Below, piece by piece: positions 8,179 to 16,924 of a stretch of 40,137 bases of DNA; within the stretch, counting starts at the first letter, position 1, and every line of letters begins with the position of its first letter. The notes below the pieces were generated by a model, which was given only the letters and a program-made list of their open reading frames with translations, did not search any database and was not told where the DNA came from. Source of the stretch: Pseudoxanthomonas mexicana (lineage in GTDB: Bacteria > Pseudomonadota > Gammaproteobacteria > Xanthomonadales > Xanthomonadaceae); the NCBI RefSeq assembly GCF_010093385.1, contig NZ_PDWV01000037.1:1-40137 (forward strand). Reading direction: 5' to 3'. Position numbers and translations under genes: made by a program.

Positions 8179-9060
8179 CTAGCCGCTCGCGTCCTGCACT
8201 TCCCTCAGCCGCCCCAGCGTCACGCGGTCGCGCTGTTCCAGATCCCTCTCCGTGGCCACGTCGACGAAACCCGCAGCGGTCATCAGCGCGCGGATGGCGG
8301 CGCCCTGATCCCAACCGTGCTCCAGCAACAGCCAGCCGTCCGGCACCAGGAAGCCCGGTGCCCCGCCGATCAGCTCACGGATGGCATCCAGACCGTCCGT
8401 GCCGGACGCCAGCGCTGTCGTCGGCTCGAAGCGCAGGTCGCCCCGGGTCAGGTGGGCGTCGCCGTCGGCGATATAGGGCGGATTGCTTGCGATCAGGTGG
8501 AAGCGTTCGCCCCGCAGCGGCGTCCACCAGCTGCCTTGGCGGAATTCGACATGGGCGATGCCGTTCGCCACGGCGTTCATGCGGGCGATGGCGAGCGCGT
8601 CGGCGCTGAGGTCGGTCGCTATGACACGGGCCTGCCGGCGCTCGCTCGCCAGCGACAGCGCGATCGCACCGGTGCCGGTGCCGAGGTCGGCCACGCGCCA
8701 TGGCCTGTCCGCCGACAGGCGCTCGAGCGCCAGTTCGACCAGCCGCTCGGTCTCCGGGCGCGGAATGAGCGTGGCGGGCGACACCTGCAGGTCCAGGGTC
8801 CAGAAGCCCCGATGGCCGGTCAGGTAGGCCACCGGCTCCCCGGCGATGCGGCGCGTCAGCAGGGCGTCGAACGCCGCCGTCTCGGTGTCCGTCAGGCCCG
8901 CGTCCCCGTGCGCGAACAGCCAGGCACGGTCGCGACCCAGCACATGCAACAGCAGGTGTTCCGCCTCGTGGCGCGCCTCCGGTCCCGGCAGGCGCGTCGC
9001 GGCGGCGCGCAGGGCGGAGTCGATCTGTACGGGGGGCTGGTGGGCGGTCATCGCACGCAT
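8179..9060 (-). CDS. prmC: release factor glutamine methyltransferase PrmC
   Basis: A 293-residue class I SAM-dependent methyltransferase that methylates the Gln of the GGQ motif in peptide release factors RF1 and RF2. The N-terminal helical domain ([19 protein letters not shown]) is followed by [14 protein letters not shown] and the catalytic domain: SAM-binding [26 protein letters not shown], and the substrate-clasping SNPPYI. The family usually has about 275-290 residues. ATGs at 9060 and 9051 both lack a strong Shine-Dalgarno; I chose 9060, but the shorter form is possible. The frame stays open to 9123, and that extension looks non-coding. It is divergent from ahpC across a 377-base gap. 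Confidence 0.92.
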   Translation of the reverse strand: MRAMTAHQPPVQIDSALRAAATRLPGPEARHEAEHLLLHVLGRDRAWLFAHGDAGLTDTETAAFDALLTRRIAGEPVAYLTGHRGFWTLDLQVSPATLIPRPETERLVELALERLSADRPWRVADLGTGTGAIALSLASERRQARVIATDLSADALAIARMNAVANGIAHVEFRQGSWWTPLRGERFHLIASNPPYIADGDAHLTRGDLRFEPTTALASGTDGLDAIRELIGGAPGFLVPDGWLLLEHGWDQGAAIRALMTAAGFVDVATERDLEQRDRVTLGRLREVQDASG

Positions 9061-9437
9061 GGTACCGGGCCGCCGGCGTCCCCGATGGGCCTCATCGCTG
9101 CGCCGCACCATCATGGTGCTCAATCGCGTCCCGGCATCCGCCGCGCGGACATCGACTTTGCGAGGGTCGTTCGCCGCGGAAACGCCTCGGGTCTCGTAGC
9201 CGATCGTCGCGATGGACCGGCACTGCCTGCCATGTGAATCCCTTGAAAAACAGCGTCTTGGGCCACAGATTCAGGCCAGGAAGATCATCTTCCCGAGTCA
9301 GATCCACGGTGCCTCACGATTTCATAGCTATAGCCTATTGATTCAATTTCATTAATCGATTTGAGATATCAATAGACCCTGCCTACCATGGCGCCATCGC
9401 TTCACCACACCCATCCCACTCCACACGAGGATTTCCG
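9061..9437. other. prmC-ahpC intergenic region (377 bases)
   Basis: The only gene-free stretch over 300 bases. It holds the ahpC control region at its right end (OxyR-type operator, A/T-rich promoter, GAGGA before the ahpC start). In its left and middle parts are two 15-bp palindromes with the same layout, seven bases per arm around a central C: 9105-9119 (GCACCATCATGGTGC) and 9279-9293 (GGAAGATCATCTTCC). A minus-strand open frame of 71 codons (9092-9307) lacks the third-position G/C bias of real genes here and is not annotated. Confidence 0.7.
9324..9360 (+). promoter_or_regulatory. OxyR operator upstream of ahpC
   Basis: The known OxyR pattern is two ATAGnTnnnAnCTAT elements separated by 7 bases. 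Bases 9324-9338 read ATAGCTATAGCCTAT, matching 9 of the 10 defined positions of one element. After exactly 7 bases, 9346-9360 (ATTTCATTAATCGAT) matches 6 of 10 in the second, a typical weak distal half. The site ends 77 bases before the ahpC ATG and lies in the most A/T-rich DNA of the window. OxyR is encoded 2.4 kb downstream. A -10 element around 9365-9373 (GATATCAAT) would put the operator over or next to the -35, as in OxyR-activated promoters. Confidence 0.75.
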
Positions 9438-10001
9438 ATGTCCCTGATCAACACCCCGGTCCAGCCGTTCAAGACCACCGCCTTCCACAACGGCGAGTTC
9501 GTCGAGGTCACCGACGGCACCCTGAAGGGCAAGTGGTCGGTCCTGATTTTCATGCCGGCCGCCTTCACCTTCAATTGCCCGACGGAAGTGGAAGACGCCG
9601 CCGCCAACTACGCCGAGTTCCAGAAGGCCGGCGCCGAGGTCTACATCGTCCCCACCGACACGCACTTCTCGCACAAGGTGTGGCACGAAACCTCCCCGGC
9701 AGTGGGCAAGGCCCAGTTCCCGCTGGTCGGCGACCCGACCCACCAGCTGACCCGTGCCTTCGGCGTGCACATCGAAGAAGAAGGCCTGGCCCTGCGTGGC
9801 ACCTTCGTCATCAACCCGGAAGGCATCATCAAGACCGCCGAGATCCACAGCAACGAGATCGCCCGCGACGTGTCGGAGACCCTGCGCAAGCTGAAGGCCG
9901 CGCAGTTCACCGCCGCCAACCCCGGCCAGGTCTGCCCGGCCAAGTGGAAGGAAGGCGCCAAGACCATCGCCCCGTCGCTGGACCTGGTCGGCAAGATCTA
10001 A
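9438..10001 (+). CDS. ahpC: alkyl hydroperoxide reductase subunit C (peroxiredoxin)
   Basis: A 187-residue typical 2-Cys peroxiredoxin. The peroxidatic Cys47 lies in AFTFNCPTE and the resolving Cys166 in PGQVCPAKW, matching enteric AhpC (Cys46/Cys165). It reduces H2O2 and organic hydroperoxides in the cytoplasm and is re-reduced by AhpF. The start at 9438 is supported by a GAGGA Shine-Dalgarno 7 bases upstream and by alignment of the N-terminus ([12 protein letters not shown]). An OxyR operator lies upstream. It is followed by a strongly structured 236-base gap before ahpF, consistent with an abundant ahpC mRNA ending or being processed there. Confidence 0.98.
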   Translation: MSLINTPVQPFKTTAFHNGEFVEVTDGTLKGKWSVLIFMPAAFTFNCPTEVEDAAANYAEFQKAGAEVYIVPTDTHFSHKVWHETSPAVGKAQFPLVGDPTHQLTRAFGVHIEEEGLALRGTFVINPEGIIKTAEIHSNEIARDVSETLRKLKAAQFTAANPGQVCPAKWKEGAKTIAPSLDLVGKI

Positions 10002-10071
10002 GCCTCACCGCAGCACCGGCGCATCCCGGCGCGGATGCGCCATTGCAGTACCGCGTCATCCGCTTCCCGCC

Positions 10072-10096
10072 ACCTCCGGGCCACGCGCCCGGAGGT
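10072..10096 (+). terminator. stem-loop just after ahpC
   Basis: Perfect 9-bp stem ACCTCCGGG (10072-10080) / CCCGGAGGT (10088-10096) with a 7-base loop, 70 bases after the ahpC stop. No T-tract follows, so it could be a 3'-end stabiliser, a pause site or a Rho-assisted terminator for the ahpC message. Confidence 0.5.
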
Positions 10097-10113
10097 CGGC
10101 CTTCCCGACGGAC

Positions 10114-10194
10114 GTTTGCAGCAGCGGCATGTGCCGCTTGCCGGTTCCCCTCCCTGGCCGGCTCCCTCCCCCGGCGCATGCCGCTCCTGCAAAC
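10114..10194 (+). promoter_or_regulatory. long inverted repeat with alternative inner hairpin in the ahpC-ahpF gap
   Basis: Bases 10114-10131 (GTTTGCAGCAGCGGCATG) and 10177-10194 (CATGCCGCTCCTGCAAAC) are inverted repeats of 18 bases with one mismatch, enclosing 45 bases. The left arm can instead pair locally: GCGGCA (10124-10129) with TGCCGC (10132-10137), leaving the right arm free. The two folds exclude each other. The right arm ends 43 bases before the ahpF ATG. The arrangement resembles an attenuator or RNA-processing site setting the ahpC:ahpF ratio; the role is inferred. Confidence 0.5.
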
Positions 10195-10237
10195 GCCTGA
10201 CCTCACTTCCCCCGATTCCTCCACGGAGACGTTCGCC

Positions 10238-11824
10238 ATGCTGGACGCCAATCTGAAGACGCAGCTGCAGGCCTACCTGGAAAAGGCCGTGCGCCCCATC
10301 CACATCACCGCGTTCCTGGACGACAGCGACGCCTCGGCCGAGCTGCAGTCCTTGCTGCGCGACCTGAAGGAGGTGTCGGACAGGATCAGCGTCACCGAGC
10401 AGCGTGGCGGCGAACGCACACCGTCCTTCTCGCTGACCTCACCGGGCCATGACATCCATCTGACCTTCGCCGGCCTGCCGATGGGCCACGAGTTCACGTC
10501 GCTGGTGCTGGCGCTGCTGCAGGTCGGCGGCCATCCGTCGAAGCTGGCGCAGGACGTGATCGAGCAGATCCGTTCGCTCGACGGCCAGTACCGCTTCGAA
10601 ACCTACTTCTCGCTGTCGTGCCAGAACTGTCCGGACGTGGTGCAGGCACTGAACCTGATGGCGGTGCTGAATCCGAACATCCAGCACGTGGCCATCGACG
10701 GCGCGCTGTTCCAGCAGGAAGTCGAGCAGCGCGAAGTGATGTCGGTGCCGACCATCTTCCTCAACGGCGAGGTCTTCGGCGCCGGCCGCATGGGCGTGGA
10801 AGAGATCGTCGCCAAGCTGGACACGAACGCAGGCAAGCGCGAGGCCGAGAAGATCAAGGCCAAGGCGCCCTACGATGTGCTTGTCATCGGTGGCGGCCCC
10901 GCCGGCGCGGCGGCTGCGATCTACGCCGCGCGCAAGGGCATCCGCACCGGCGTGGCGGCCGAGCGCTTCGGCGGCCAGGTGCTGGACACGATGGCCATCG
11001 AGAACTTCATCTCCGTGCCCTACACCGAAGGCCCGAAGCTGGCCGCCGCGCTGGAACAGCACGTCAAGGACTACCAGGTCGACGTGATGAACCTGCAGCG
11101 TGCGGAGAAGCTGGTGCCGGCCGGCGCCGATGGCATGGTCGAAGTACACCTGGCCAACGGCGCGTCGCTGAAGTCGAAGACCGTGATCCTGTCCACCGGC
11201 GCGCGCTGGCGGCAGATGAACGTGCCGGGCGAGAACGAGTACCGCAACAAGGGCGTGGCCTACTGCCCGCACTGCGACGGCCCGCTGTTCAAGGGCAAGC
11301 GCGTGGCGGTGATCGGCGGCGGCAATTCCGGCGTCGAGGCGGCCATCGACCTGGCCGGCATCGTGGCCCAGGTCACCCTGATCGAATTCGACGGCAAACT
11401 GCGCGCCGACGAGGTGCTGCAGCGCAAGCTGCACAGCCTGCCCAACGTGCGCGTGGTCACCAGCGCGCAGACCACCGAGGTGCTGGGCGACGGCAGCAAG
11501 GTCACCGGACTGGTCTACAAGGACCGCGCGGGCGGCGACACGCATCGCGTGGAACTGGAGGGCATCTTCGTGCAGATCGGCCTGCTGCCCAACACCGAGT
11601 GGCTGAAGGGCGTCGTGGAACTGAGTCCGCGCGGCGAGATCGTCATCGACGACCGCGGCCAGACCAGCGTGCCGGGCGTGTTCGCGGCCGGCGATGCCAC
11701 CACCGTGCCCTACAAGCAGATCGTCATCGCCATGGGCGAGGGTTCGAAGGCCGCCCTCAGCGCCTTCGACCACCTGATCCGCAGTTCCGCCCCGGTGGAA
11801 ACCGCGGACGCCGTGGCGGCATGA
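10238..11824 (+). CDS. ahpF: alkyl hydroperoxide reductase subunit F
   Basis: A 528-residue flavoprotein disulfide reductase that takes electrons from NADH to recycle AhpC. The N-terminal tandem thioredoxin-fold domain carries the redox pair CQNC (128-131). The FAD domain begins with [12 protein letters not shown] (217-228), and the NADH domain has [12 protein letters not shown]. The second redox pair CPHC is at 343-346. [12 protein letters not shown] near the C-terminus is the FAD-binding end motif. Length is close to E. coli AhpF (521). The ATG at 10238 has GGAG 9 bases upstream; the frame remains open back into ahpC, but that part is not protein-like. The oxyR gene follows after 56 bases. 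Confidence 0.98.
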   Translation: MLDANLKTQLQAYLEKAVRPIHITAFLDDSDASAELQSLLRDLKEVSDRISVTEQRGGERTPSFSLTSPGHDIHLTFAGLPMGHEFTSLVLALLQVGGHPSKLAQDVIEQIRSLDGQYRFETYFSLSCQNCPDVVQALNLMAVLNPNIQHVAIDGALFQQEVEQREVMSVPTIFLNGEVFGAGRMGVEEIVAKLDTNAGKREAEKIKAKAPYDVLVIGGGPAGAAAAIYAARKGIRTGVAAERFGGQVLDTMAIENFISVPYTEGPKLAAALEQHVKDYQVDVMNLQRAEKLVPAGADGMVEVHLANGASLKSKTVILSTGARWRQMNVPGENEYRNKGVAYCPHCDGPLFKGKRVAVIGGGNSGVEAAIDLAGIVAQVTLIEFDGKLRADEVLQRKLHSLPNVRVVTSAQTTEVLGDGSKVTGLVYKDRAGGDTHRVELEGIFVQIGLLPNTEWLKGVVELSPRGEIVIDDRGQTSVPGVFAAGDATTVPYKQIVIAMGEGSKAALSAFDHLIRSSAPVETADAVAA

Positions 11825-11880
11825 TGCATCGCGCGGGCGGTGCGCCCGCGCCGCTCCGCGCTCCTTGAAGGAGGGTTCCG

Positions 11881-12852
11881 ATGAATCTGCGCGACCTGAA
11901 GTACCTGGTGGCCCTGGCCGACCACAAGCATTTCGGTCGTGCCGCCGCCGCGTGCTACGTCAGCCAGCCCACGCTTTCCACCCAGATCAAGAAGCTGGAG
12001 GACGAACTGGGCGTGCCGCTGGTGGAGCGCGCGCCGCGCAAGGTCATGCTGACACCGGCCGGCCGCGATGCCGCCGAGCGCGCGCGCCGCATCGTGGCCG
12101 AGGTCGAGCAGATGAAGGAAGCCGCCCGCCGCAGCCAGGACCCCGAGGCCGGCACCGTCCGGCTGGGAATGTTCCCCACACTGGGGCCCTACCTGCTGCC
12201 GCATGTGGTGCCGCGCATCCGCGCGCGCTTCCCGCACCTGGAACTGCTGCTGGTCGAGGAGAAGAGCGATGTGCTGCTGTCGCGGCTGCGCGAGGGCAAG
12301 CTGGACGCGGGGCTGCTGGCCCTGCCGGTGGCGGACGACCAGCTGCACACCGAGTTCCTGTTCGAGGAGCCCTTCGTGCTGGCCGTGCCCGAATCGCATC
12401 CGCTCGCGCAGCGCGGGTCGCTGACGCTGGCCGAACTGTCGCACCAGCAACTGCTGCTGCTGGAGGACGGCCACTGCCTGCGCGAGCAGGCGCTGGATGT
12501 GTGCCGCCTGTCCGGCGCCAACGAGAAATCCGAGTTCCGTGCCACCAGCCTGGAAACCCTGCGGCAGATGGTGGCGGCGGACGTGGGCATCACCCTGCTG
12601 CCGACGCTGGCGGTGAAGCCGCCCGTGGCGCGTTCGCCGAACATCCACCTGCTCGGCTTCAGCGATTCGCATCCCAGCCGACGGATCGCGATGGTGTGGC
12701 GCAAGAGTTCGGCGATGAGCGGATTCCTGCAGGTGTTCGCGCAGGTGTTCCGCGAACTGCCGCCTGGCCTGTTCCAGCCGGACGCGCCCGTGCCGGCCGC
12801 GCCACCCGCCGACGTCGCCGAACCCGTGCCGACGCCTCCGCGCGCGGCTTGA
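11881..12852 (+). CDS. oxyR: peroxide-sensing LysR-type regulator OxyR
   Basis: A 323-residue LysR-family transcription regulator. The N-terminal winged helix-turn-helix (LKYLVALADHKHFGRAAAACYVSQPTLS, in segments 7-34) is followed by a linker helix and the periplasmic-binding-like sensor domain. The two redox cysteines are at the canonical positions, Cys199 (EDGHCLREQ) and Cys208 (LDVCRL); H2O2 joins them in a disulfide that turns the protein into an activator. A GGAGG Shine-Dalgarno lies at 11869-11873. The extra C-terminal tail after residue 300 is Pro/Ala-rich and probably disordered. It is in the same direction as ahpF and probably cotranscribed, as reported for Xanthomonas; a hairpin follows the stop codon. 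Confidence 0.98.
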   Translation: MNLRDLKYLVALADHKHFGRAAAACYVSQPTLSTQIKKLEDELGVPLVERAPRKVMLTPAGRDAAERARRIVAEVEQMKEAARRSQDPEAGTVRLGMFPTLGPYLLPHVVPRIRARFPHLELLLVEEKSDVLLSRLREGKLDAGLLALPVADDQLHTEFLFEEPFVLAVPESHPLAQRGSLTLAELSHQQLLLLEDGHCLREQALDVCRLSGANEKSEFRATSLETLRQMVAADVGITLLPTLAVKPPVARSPNIHLLGFSDSHPSRRIAMVWRKSSAMSGFLQVFAQVFRELPPGLFQPDAPVPAAPPADVAEPVPTPPRAA

Positions 12853-12910
12853 ACCAAGCCGCCTTCCGGGCTACGGTAGGCACGCAAAACAGGACCCCGA
12901 TGGGCGGCGC

Positions 12911-12935
12911 GGCGACGCGTCGCCCGTTTCCTTTT
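12911..12935 (+). terminator. probable intrinsic terminator after oxyR
   Basis: The perfect 14-bp palindrome GGCGACGCGTCGCC (12911-12924) is followed directly by CGTTTCCTTTT (12925-12935), a pyrimidine/T-rich tail. A larger alternative stem can form using GGGCGGCG at 12902-12909. The site sits 58 bases after the oxyR stop and 40 bases before the rnk-like gene. It may be partial, allowing some read-through. Confidence 0.55.
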
Positions 12936-12974
12936 GCGCGATCCCAAAACTTCCAGAGCCATAGAGAACTTTCG

Positions 12975-13415
12975 ATGAACAACACCCGCACCAGCGGCCT
13001 CCCGCCTTCGCTGCCCCCGCTCGTCATCTCCAGCCGCGACATGTCCCGCCTGGAAGCCCTGCTCGACACGCCCGTACTGCGCCGGCATCCCGCCGCACTG
13101 GCGCTGATGGACGAACTGAACCGCGCCGACGTGCGCGCGCCGGAGGACATGCCCGGCAATGTGGTGACGATGCATTCGCGCGTCGAGTGCGAAGACGAAC
13201 TCACCGGCGAACACCACCGCCTCACCCTGGTGTATCCCCACGAAGCGAACGTCGAGACCGGCCTGGTCTCCGTGCTGGCGCCGGTCGGCAGCGCACTGCT
13301 CGGGCTGTCGGTGGGGCAGACGATCGATTGGCAGGCCTCCGGCAACCGGTCGTTGCGCCTGCGGGTCACCGCGATCGACTACCAGCCCGAAGCCAGCGGC
13401 GACCTGCACCGCTGA
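12975..13415 (+). CDS. Rnk / GreA-GreB C-terminal domain family regulator
   Basis: A 146-residue protein resembling Rnk, the regulator of nucleoside diphosphate kinase, and the RNA-polymerase-binding C-terminal domain of GreA/GreB. The N-terminal helical arm ([25 protein letters not shown]) is followed by the FKBP-like domain with the family strings [35 protein letters not shown] and IDW. It lacks the long coiled coil of Gre factors, so cleavage stimulation is unlikely; Rnk-type proteins bind the RNA polymerase secondary channel. The start at 12975 gives MNNTRTSG and has AGAG upstream. It occupies the place of orfX in the Xanthomonas ahpF-oxyR-orfX operon, although identity with orfX is my inference. 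Confidence 0.8.
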   Translation: MNNTRTSGLPPSLPPLVISSRDMSRLEALLDTPVLRRHPAALALMDELNRADVRAPEDMPGNVVTMHSRVECEDELTGEHHRLTLVYPHEANVETGLVSVLAPVGSALLGLSVGQTIDWQASGNRSLRLRVTAIDYQPEASGDLHR

Positions 13416-13527
13416 TCCGCAGCCGCGCTATCGCGTCAATCCACGGAAAGTACGCTCCCGCAGCCGGCCTGCCCCTGCGGGACAGGGCATACTTGTCGCC
13501 CGATTTCCCCCTCCTCATCGACCGCCC

Positions 13528-14493
13528 ATGACCGACACCGCTCCCTCCAAGCTGCAGCAGCTCCGCGACCTGTCCGTGGTCGTCGCCGACACCGGTGACT
13601 ACGACGCCATCAAGCGCCTCAAGCCGGTGGACTGCACCACCAATCCCACCCTGGTGAAGAAGGCGCTGGACCTGCCGGTCTATGCCGACCTGATCGAAGA
13701 GCAGCTGGCCTGGGCGCGCGCGCAGGGCGGCGGCGACGCGCTGGTGGACGAAGTGGTGGACCGCCTGACCATCGGCGTCGGTGCCAGGCTCGCCGGCCTG
13801 ATCCCCGGCCGCGTCTCCACCGAGGTCGACGCCGACCAGGCCTACGACACCGGCGCCACCATCGCCAAGGCGCGCAAGTTCGTGCAGATGTATGCCGACC
13901 ACGGCATCGACCGCGACCGCATCCTCATCAAGGTGGCCTCCACCTGGGAAGGCGTGGAAGCCGCGCGCCAGCTGCAGGCCGAAGGCATCGACTGCAATCT
14001 CACCCTGATCTTCAACCCCACCCAGGCCATCGCCTGCGCCGAAGCCGGCGCGTTCCTGATCTCGCCGTTCGTGGGCCGCATCCTGGACTGGTACGTGGCC
14101 AACGGGCAGGCCCCGGCGCACATCGACGAGGACCCGGGCGTGATGTTCGTGCGCGGCGTGTATACGGAGTTCAAGCGCCGCGGCTCGCCGACGGTGGTGA
14201 TGGGCGCCTCGTTCCGCTCCACCGCGCAGATCGAGGCGCTCGCCGGCTGCGATCGCCTGACGATTTCGCCGGACCTGCTGGAGACGCTGGACCAGGACCG
14301 TGGTCCGCTGCCGCGCAGGCTGTCGCCCCTCGAAGCGCAGCCCGTGAACGCCTCTGCGGTCACGGCGGACAGCTTCGGCGCCGCGATCCAGGCCGATCCG
14401 ATGGCGAAGGAAAAGCTGGCCACCGGCATCGAGACCTTCGCCAAGGACCTGGCCGCGCTGCGCGCCACCGTCCGCGAGAAGCTGTCCGCCTGA
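13528..14493 (+). CDS. tal: transaldolase
   Basis: A 321-residue class I transaldolase of the TalB type, interconverting sedoheptulose 7-phosphate plus glyceraldehyde 3-phosphate with erythrose 4-phosphate plus fructose 6-phosphate in the non-oxidative pentose phosphate pathway. The signature DCTTNPTLV is at 35-43, and the Schiff-base Lys135 lies in [11 protein letters not shown]. Further family strings are [23 protein letters not shown] and VMGASFRS. Length matches E. coli TalB (317). The upstream sequence contains CATACT, possibly its -10, but no good Shine-Dalgarno. A strong hairpin (14509-14533) follows the stop. Confidence 0.97.
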   Translation: MTDTAPSKLQQLRDLSVVVADTGDYDAIKRLKPVDCTTNPTLVKKALDLPVYADLIEEQLAWARAQGGGDALVDEVVDRLTIGVGARLAGLIPGRVSTEVDADQAYDTGATIAKARKFVQMYADHGIDRDRILIKVASTWEGVEAARQLQAEGIDCNLTLIFNPTQAIACAEAGAFLISPFVGRILDWYVANGQAPAHIDEDPGVMFVRGVYTEFKRRGSPTVVMGASFRSTAQIEALAGCDRLTISPDLLETLDQDRGPLPRRLSPLEAQPVNASAVTADSFGAAIQADPMAKEKLATGIETFAKDLAALRATVREKLSA

Positions 14494-14508
14494 CGCCGAC
14501 CCGACCCC

Positions 14509-14533
14509 GCGCGGGCAGGGCTGGCGCCCGCGC
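14509..14533 (+). terminator. hairpin after tal
   Basis: Perfect 8-bp G/C stem GCGCGGGC (14509-14516) / GCCCGCGC (14526-14533) with a 9-base loop, 15 bases after the tal stop. No T-tract follows, so it is not a classic intrinsic terminator. Confidence 0.4.
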
Positions 14534-14557
14534 GCCGGACACGGGATGATCGGGCGC

Positions 14558-15529
14558 ATGCGCGCCCTCCTGCTCTCGTCCGCCCTCCTCGCCGCATCCT
14601 CGATGGCCCATGGGTCATCGGGCGATGCCAGCCTGATCTTCGTCGGCGACATCATGGTGGCGGAAACGCCCGGCGAGCTGATCGCGCGCGGTGAGGACCC
14701 CTTCCAGCCCTTCGCGGCGCTGCTGTCCTCGCACGACGTGCGGATAGGCAACCTGGAGTGCGTGGTCGCGACCACGGGCACGGCGGAAGAAAAACCGTAC
14801 ACGTTCCGGGCCGATCCGCGCACGCTGCCGGTCCTGAAGCGGCACTTCGACGCCGTGTCCCTGGCCAACAACCACTCCGGCGATTTCGGCAAGGCCGCAT
14901 TCGCCGAGCAGCTGGCGTTGATGGACAAGGCGGGCCTGCCCTATTTCGGCGGCGGTCGCGATGCCACGGCAGCGCATGCGCCCTGGATCGTCGAGCGCAA
15001 CGGCGTGCGCATCGCGCTGCTGGGCTATGTGGAATTCAAACCCCGTTCCTTCGAAGCCGATGCCAGCCGCCCCGGCGTGGCCTGGAGCGGCGAGGACGAC
15101 GACGTGATCGAGGACATCATCGCCGCGCGGCGCGTGCACCGGGCGGACATCGTCATCCCCTTCATGCATTGGGGCTGGGAGGACGAACCCGATCCCAGTC
15201 CGCGCTTGCGCGCATTCGCCAGGCGCATGATCGACGCGGGCGCCGACATGGTGGTGGGAGGTCATCCGCACGTCACCCAGGGCGCCGAGTACTACCGCGG
15301 CAAGCCGATCATCTACAGCCTGGGCAACTTCCTGTTCAACGGATTCGACACGCCGGCGACGACCACCGGCTGGGTGCTGTCGGCCAGGGTGGACCGCACC
15401 GGCGTGGTGGACTGGCGCACGCACGTGGCCAGGCTGGACGCCAACGGCGTGCCGCATCCGGACCCGACCGCCAGCAGTCCCTGCGCCAGCCCCGACCGGA
15501 AGACCATCAACCAATGCGCGGGCGAATGA
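14558..15529 (+). CDS. CapA-family metallophosphatase-like exported protein
   Basis: A CapA/PgsA-type protein of 323 residues from the ATG at 14558 (an ATG at 14546 would add four). The signal peptide is MRALLLSSALLAASSMAHG. The calcineurin-like fold shows its metal-ligand strings: FVGDIMVAE, GNLECVV, SLANNHSGDFG, MHWGWEDEP and VVGGHPHV, followed by IYSLGNFLFN. CapA proteins are linked to poly-gamma-glutamate capsule export, but many are single genes of unknown role, and there is no pgs cluster here. It should act in the periplasm. The second ATG is favoured because GATGAT lies 7 bases before it, like the leaderless pattern seen elsewhere in the window. The next gene begins one base after the stop. 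Confidence 0.82.
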   Translation: MRALLLSSALLAASSMAHGSSGDASLIFVGDIMVAETPGELIARGEDPFQPFAALLSSHDVRIGNLECVVATTGTAEEKPYTFRADPRTLPVLKRHFDAVSLANNHSGDFGKAAFAEQLALMDKAGLPYFGGGRDATAAHAPWIVERNGVRIALLGYVEFKPRSFEADASRPGVAWSGEDDDVIEDIIAARRVHRADIVIPFMHWGWEDEPDPSPRLRAFARRMIDAGADMVVGGHPHVTQGAEYYRGKPIIYSLGNFLFNGFDTPATTTGWVLSARVDRTGVVDWRTHVARLDANGVPHPDPTASSPCASPDRKTINQCAGE

Positions 15530-15530
15530 C

Positions 15531-15920
15531 ATGAAGGCCAGACGCTTGCTGACCCTCCTCGCCCTGGCGCCGCTGGCCGTAGAGGCCCAGGCCGCCAGCG
15601 TGCGCTGCCACATCGTCTACGGTGGCGAGCATTTCACCGTCGATGCGGCGCCGACCGATGATCCCTATCGGGCCACGGGCACGAAGATCGGGCGTTACTT
15701 CGAGTTCAAGCCGGTCTATGTGGACCGCGTCGCCACCGGCAAGGCCGTCAAGGTCTATGTCTACGGCATGGCCACGGGCCAGCCCGTGCTGATCCATGCG
15801 GCCACGCACGCGCCCCCGTTCGCGGGGAAACAGGAAGGACGCGGTTTCACCGGCTTGCATGCCGTCTACGAACCCACCAAGAGCAGCGAACTGCAGTACT
15901 GGGGCGAACACCTGCCCTGA
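15531..15920 (+). CDS. small exported protein of unknown function
   Basis: A 129-residue protein with a signal peptide ([21 protein letters not shown], cleavage after residue 21). The mature protein is beta-rich with a single cysteine ([10 protein letters not shown]) and alternating hydrophobic strands ([30 protein letters not shown]); the ending LQYWGEHLP is distinctive. I do not recognise the family. The ATG follows the capA-like stop by one base (TGACATG), so the two are almost surely cotranscribed and perhaps translationally coupled. It may be a partner of the CapA-like protein in the periplasm, but nothing in the sequence proves it. Convergent with msrA, 21 bases between stops. Confidence 0.75.
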   Translation: MKARRLLTLLALAPLAVEAQAASVRCHIVYGGEHFTVDAAPTDDPYRATGTKIGRYFEFKPVYVDRVATGKAVKVYVYGMATGQPVLIHAATHAPPFAGKQEGRGFTGLHAVYEPTKSSELQYWGEHLP

Positions 15921-15941
15921 GGCCGACCGGGCGGCGCGGGA

Positions 15942-16592
<651 letters not shown>

Positions 16593-16622
16593 GGCGAACC
16601 TCGTGTGTTGGGGGAAAGCGGA

Positions 16623-16892
16623 TCAGGCCGGCAGGATGCCAAGGCCTTCGTCGTCGCCTTCCAAGATGGGGCCGTTGCCGCCCGAATCCAGTCCCAGGCC
16701 CTGCACGACACCCTCCGCGTCGGAGAACGCTGTGTCCGGCACGCACACGCGCAGCACGCCGAACAGCGGCAGTTCGCCCATGCCGCCCAGCAGCGACTCG
16801 CCGAACACGAACGCCGGGATGTCCGCTTCTTCCAGTGCGTGCTTCACCAGATGGGCGTCGAACAGGTTGTCGGCCAGGTAGACCACGCGCAT
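16623..16892 (-). CDS. DUF2007 domain protein
   Basis: An 89-residue protein of the DUF2007 (putative signal-transducing) family. It starts [25 protein letters not shown], an alpha/beta unit resembling an ACT/PII-like half, then [16 protein letters not shown] and [14 protein letters not shown], the usual family strings. The Gly/Asp-rich C-terminal 20 residues are probably disordered. GGAGG lies just before the ATG. The molecular function of DUF2007 is unknown; the similarity to small ligand-binding folds is the only hint. It lies 32 bases after the GST gene and 30 bases before msrA on the same strand, suggesting one transcript. Confidence 0.85.
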   Translation of the reverse strand: MRVVYLADNLFDAHLVKHALEEADIPAFVFGESLLGGMGELPLFGVLRVCVPDTAFSDAEGVVQGLGLDSGGNGPILEGDDEGLGILPA

Positions 16893-16924
16893 GGATACGT
16901 CCTCCGCGGCCAGCCTACACCCGG

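Noticed and set aside
9092-9307. A 71-codon open frame on the minus strand in the prmC-ahpC gap ([17 protein letters not shown]...).
   Set aside because: Third-position G/C is far below that of the true genes here, there is no Shine-Dalgarno, and no recognisable family; likely chance or a remnant.
10002-10237. A second OxyR operator before ahpF.
   Set aside because: No ATAG/CTAT pair with correct spacing could be found; the region is dominated by G/C hairpins.
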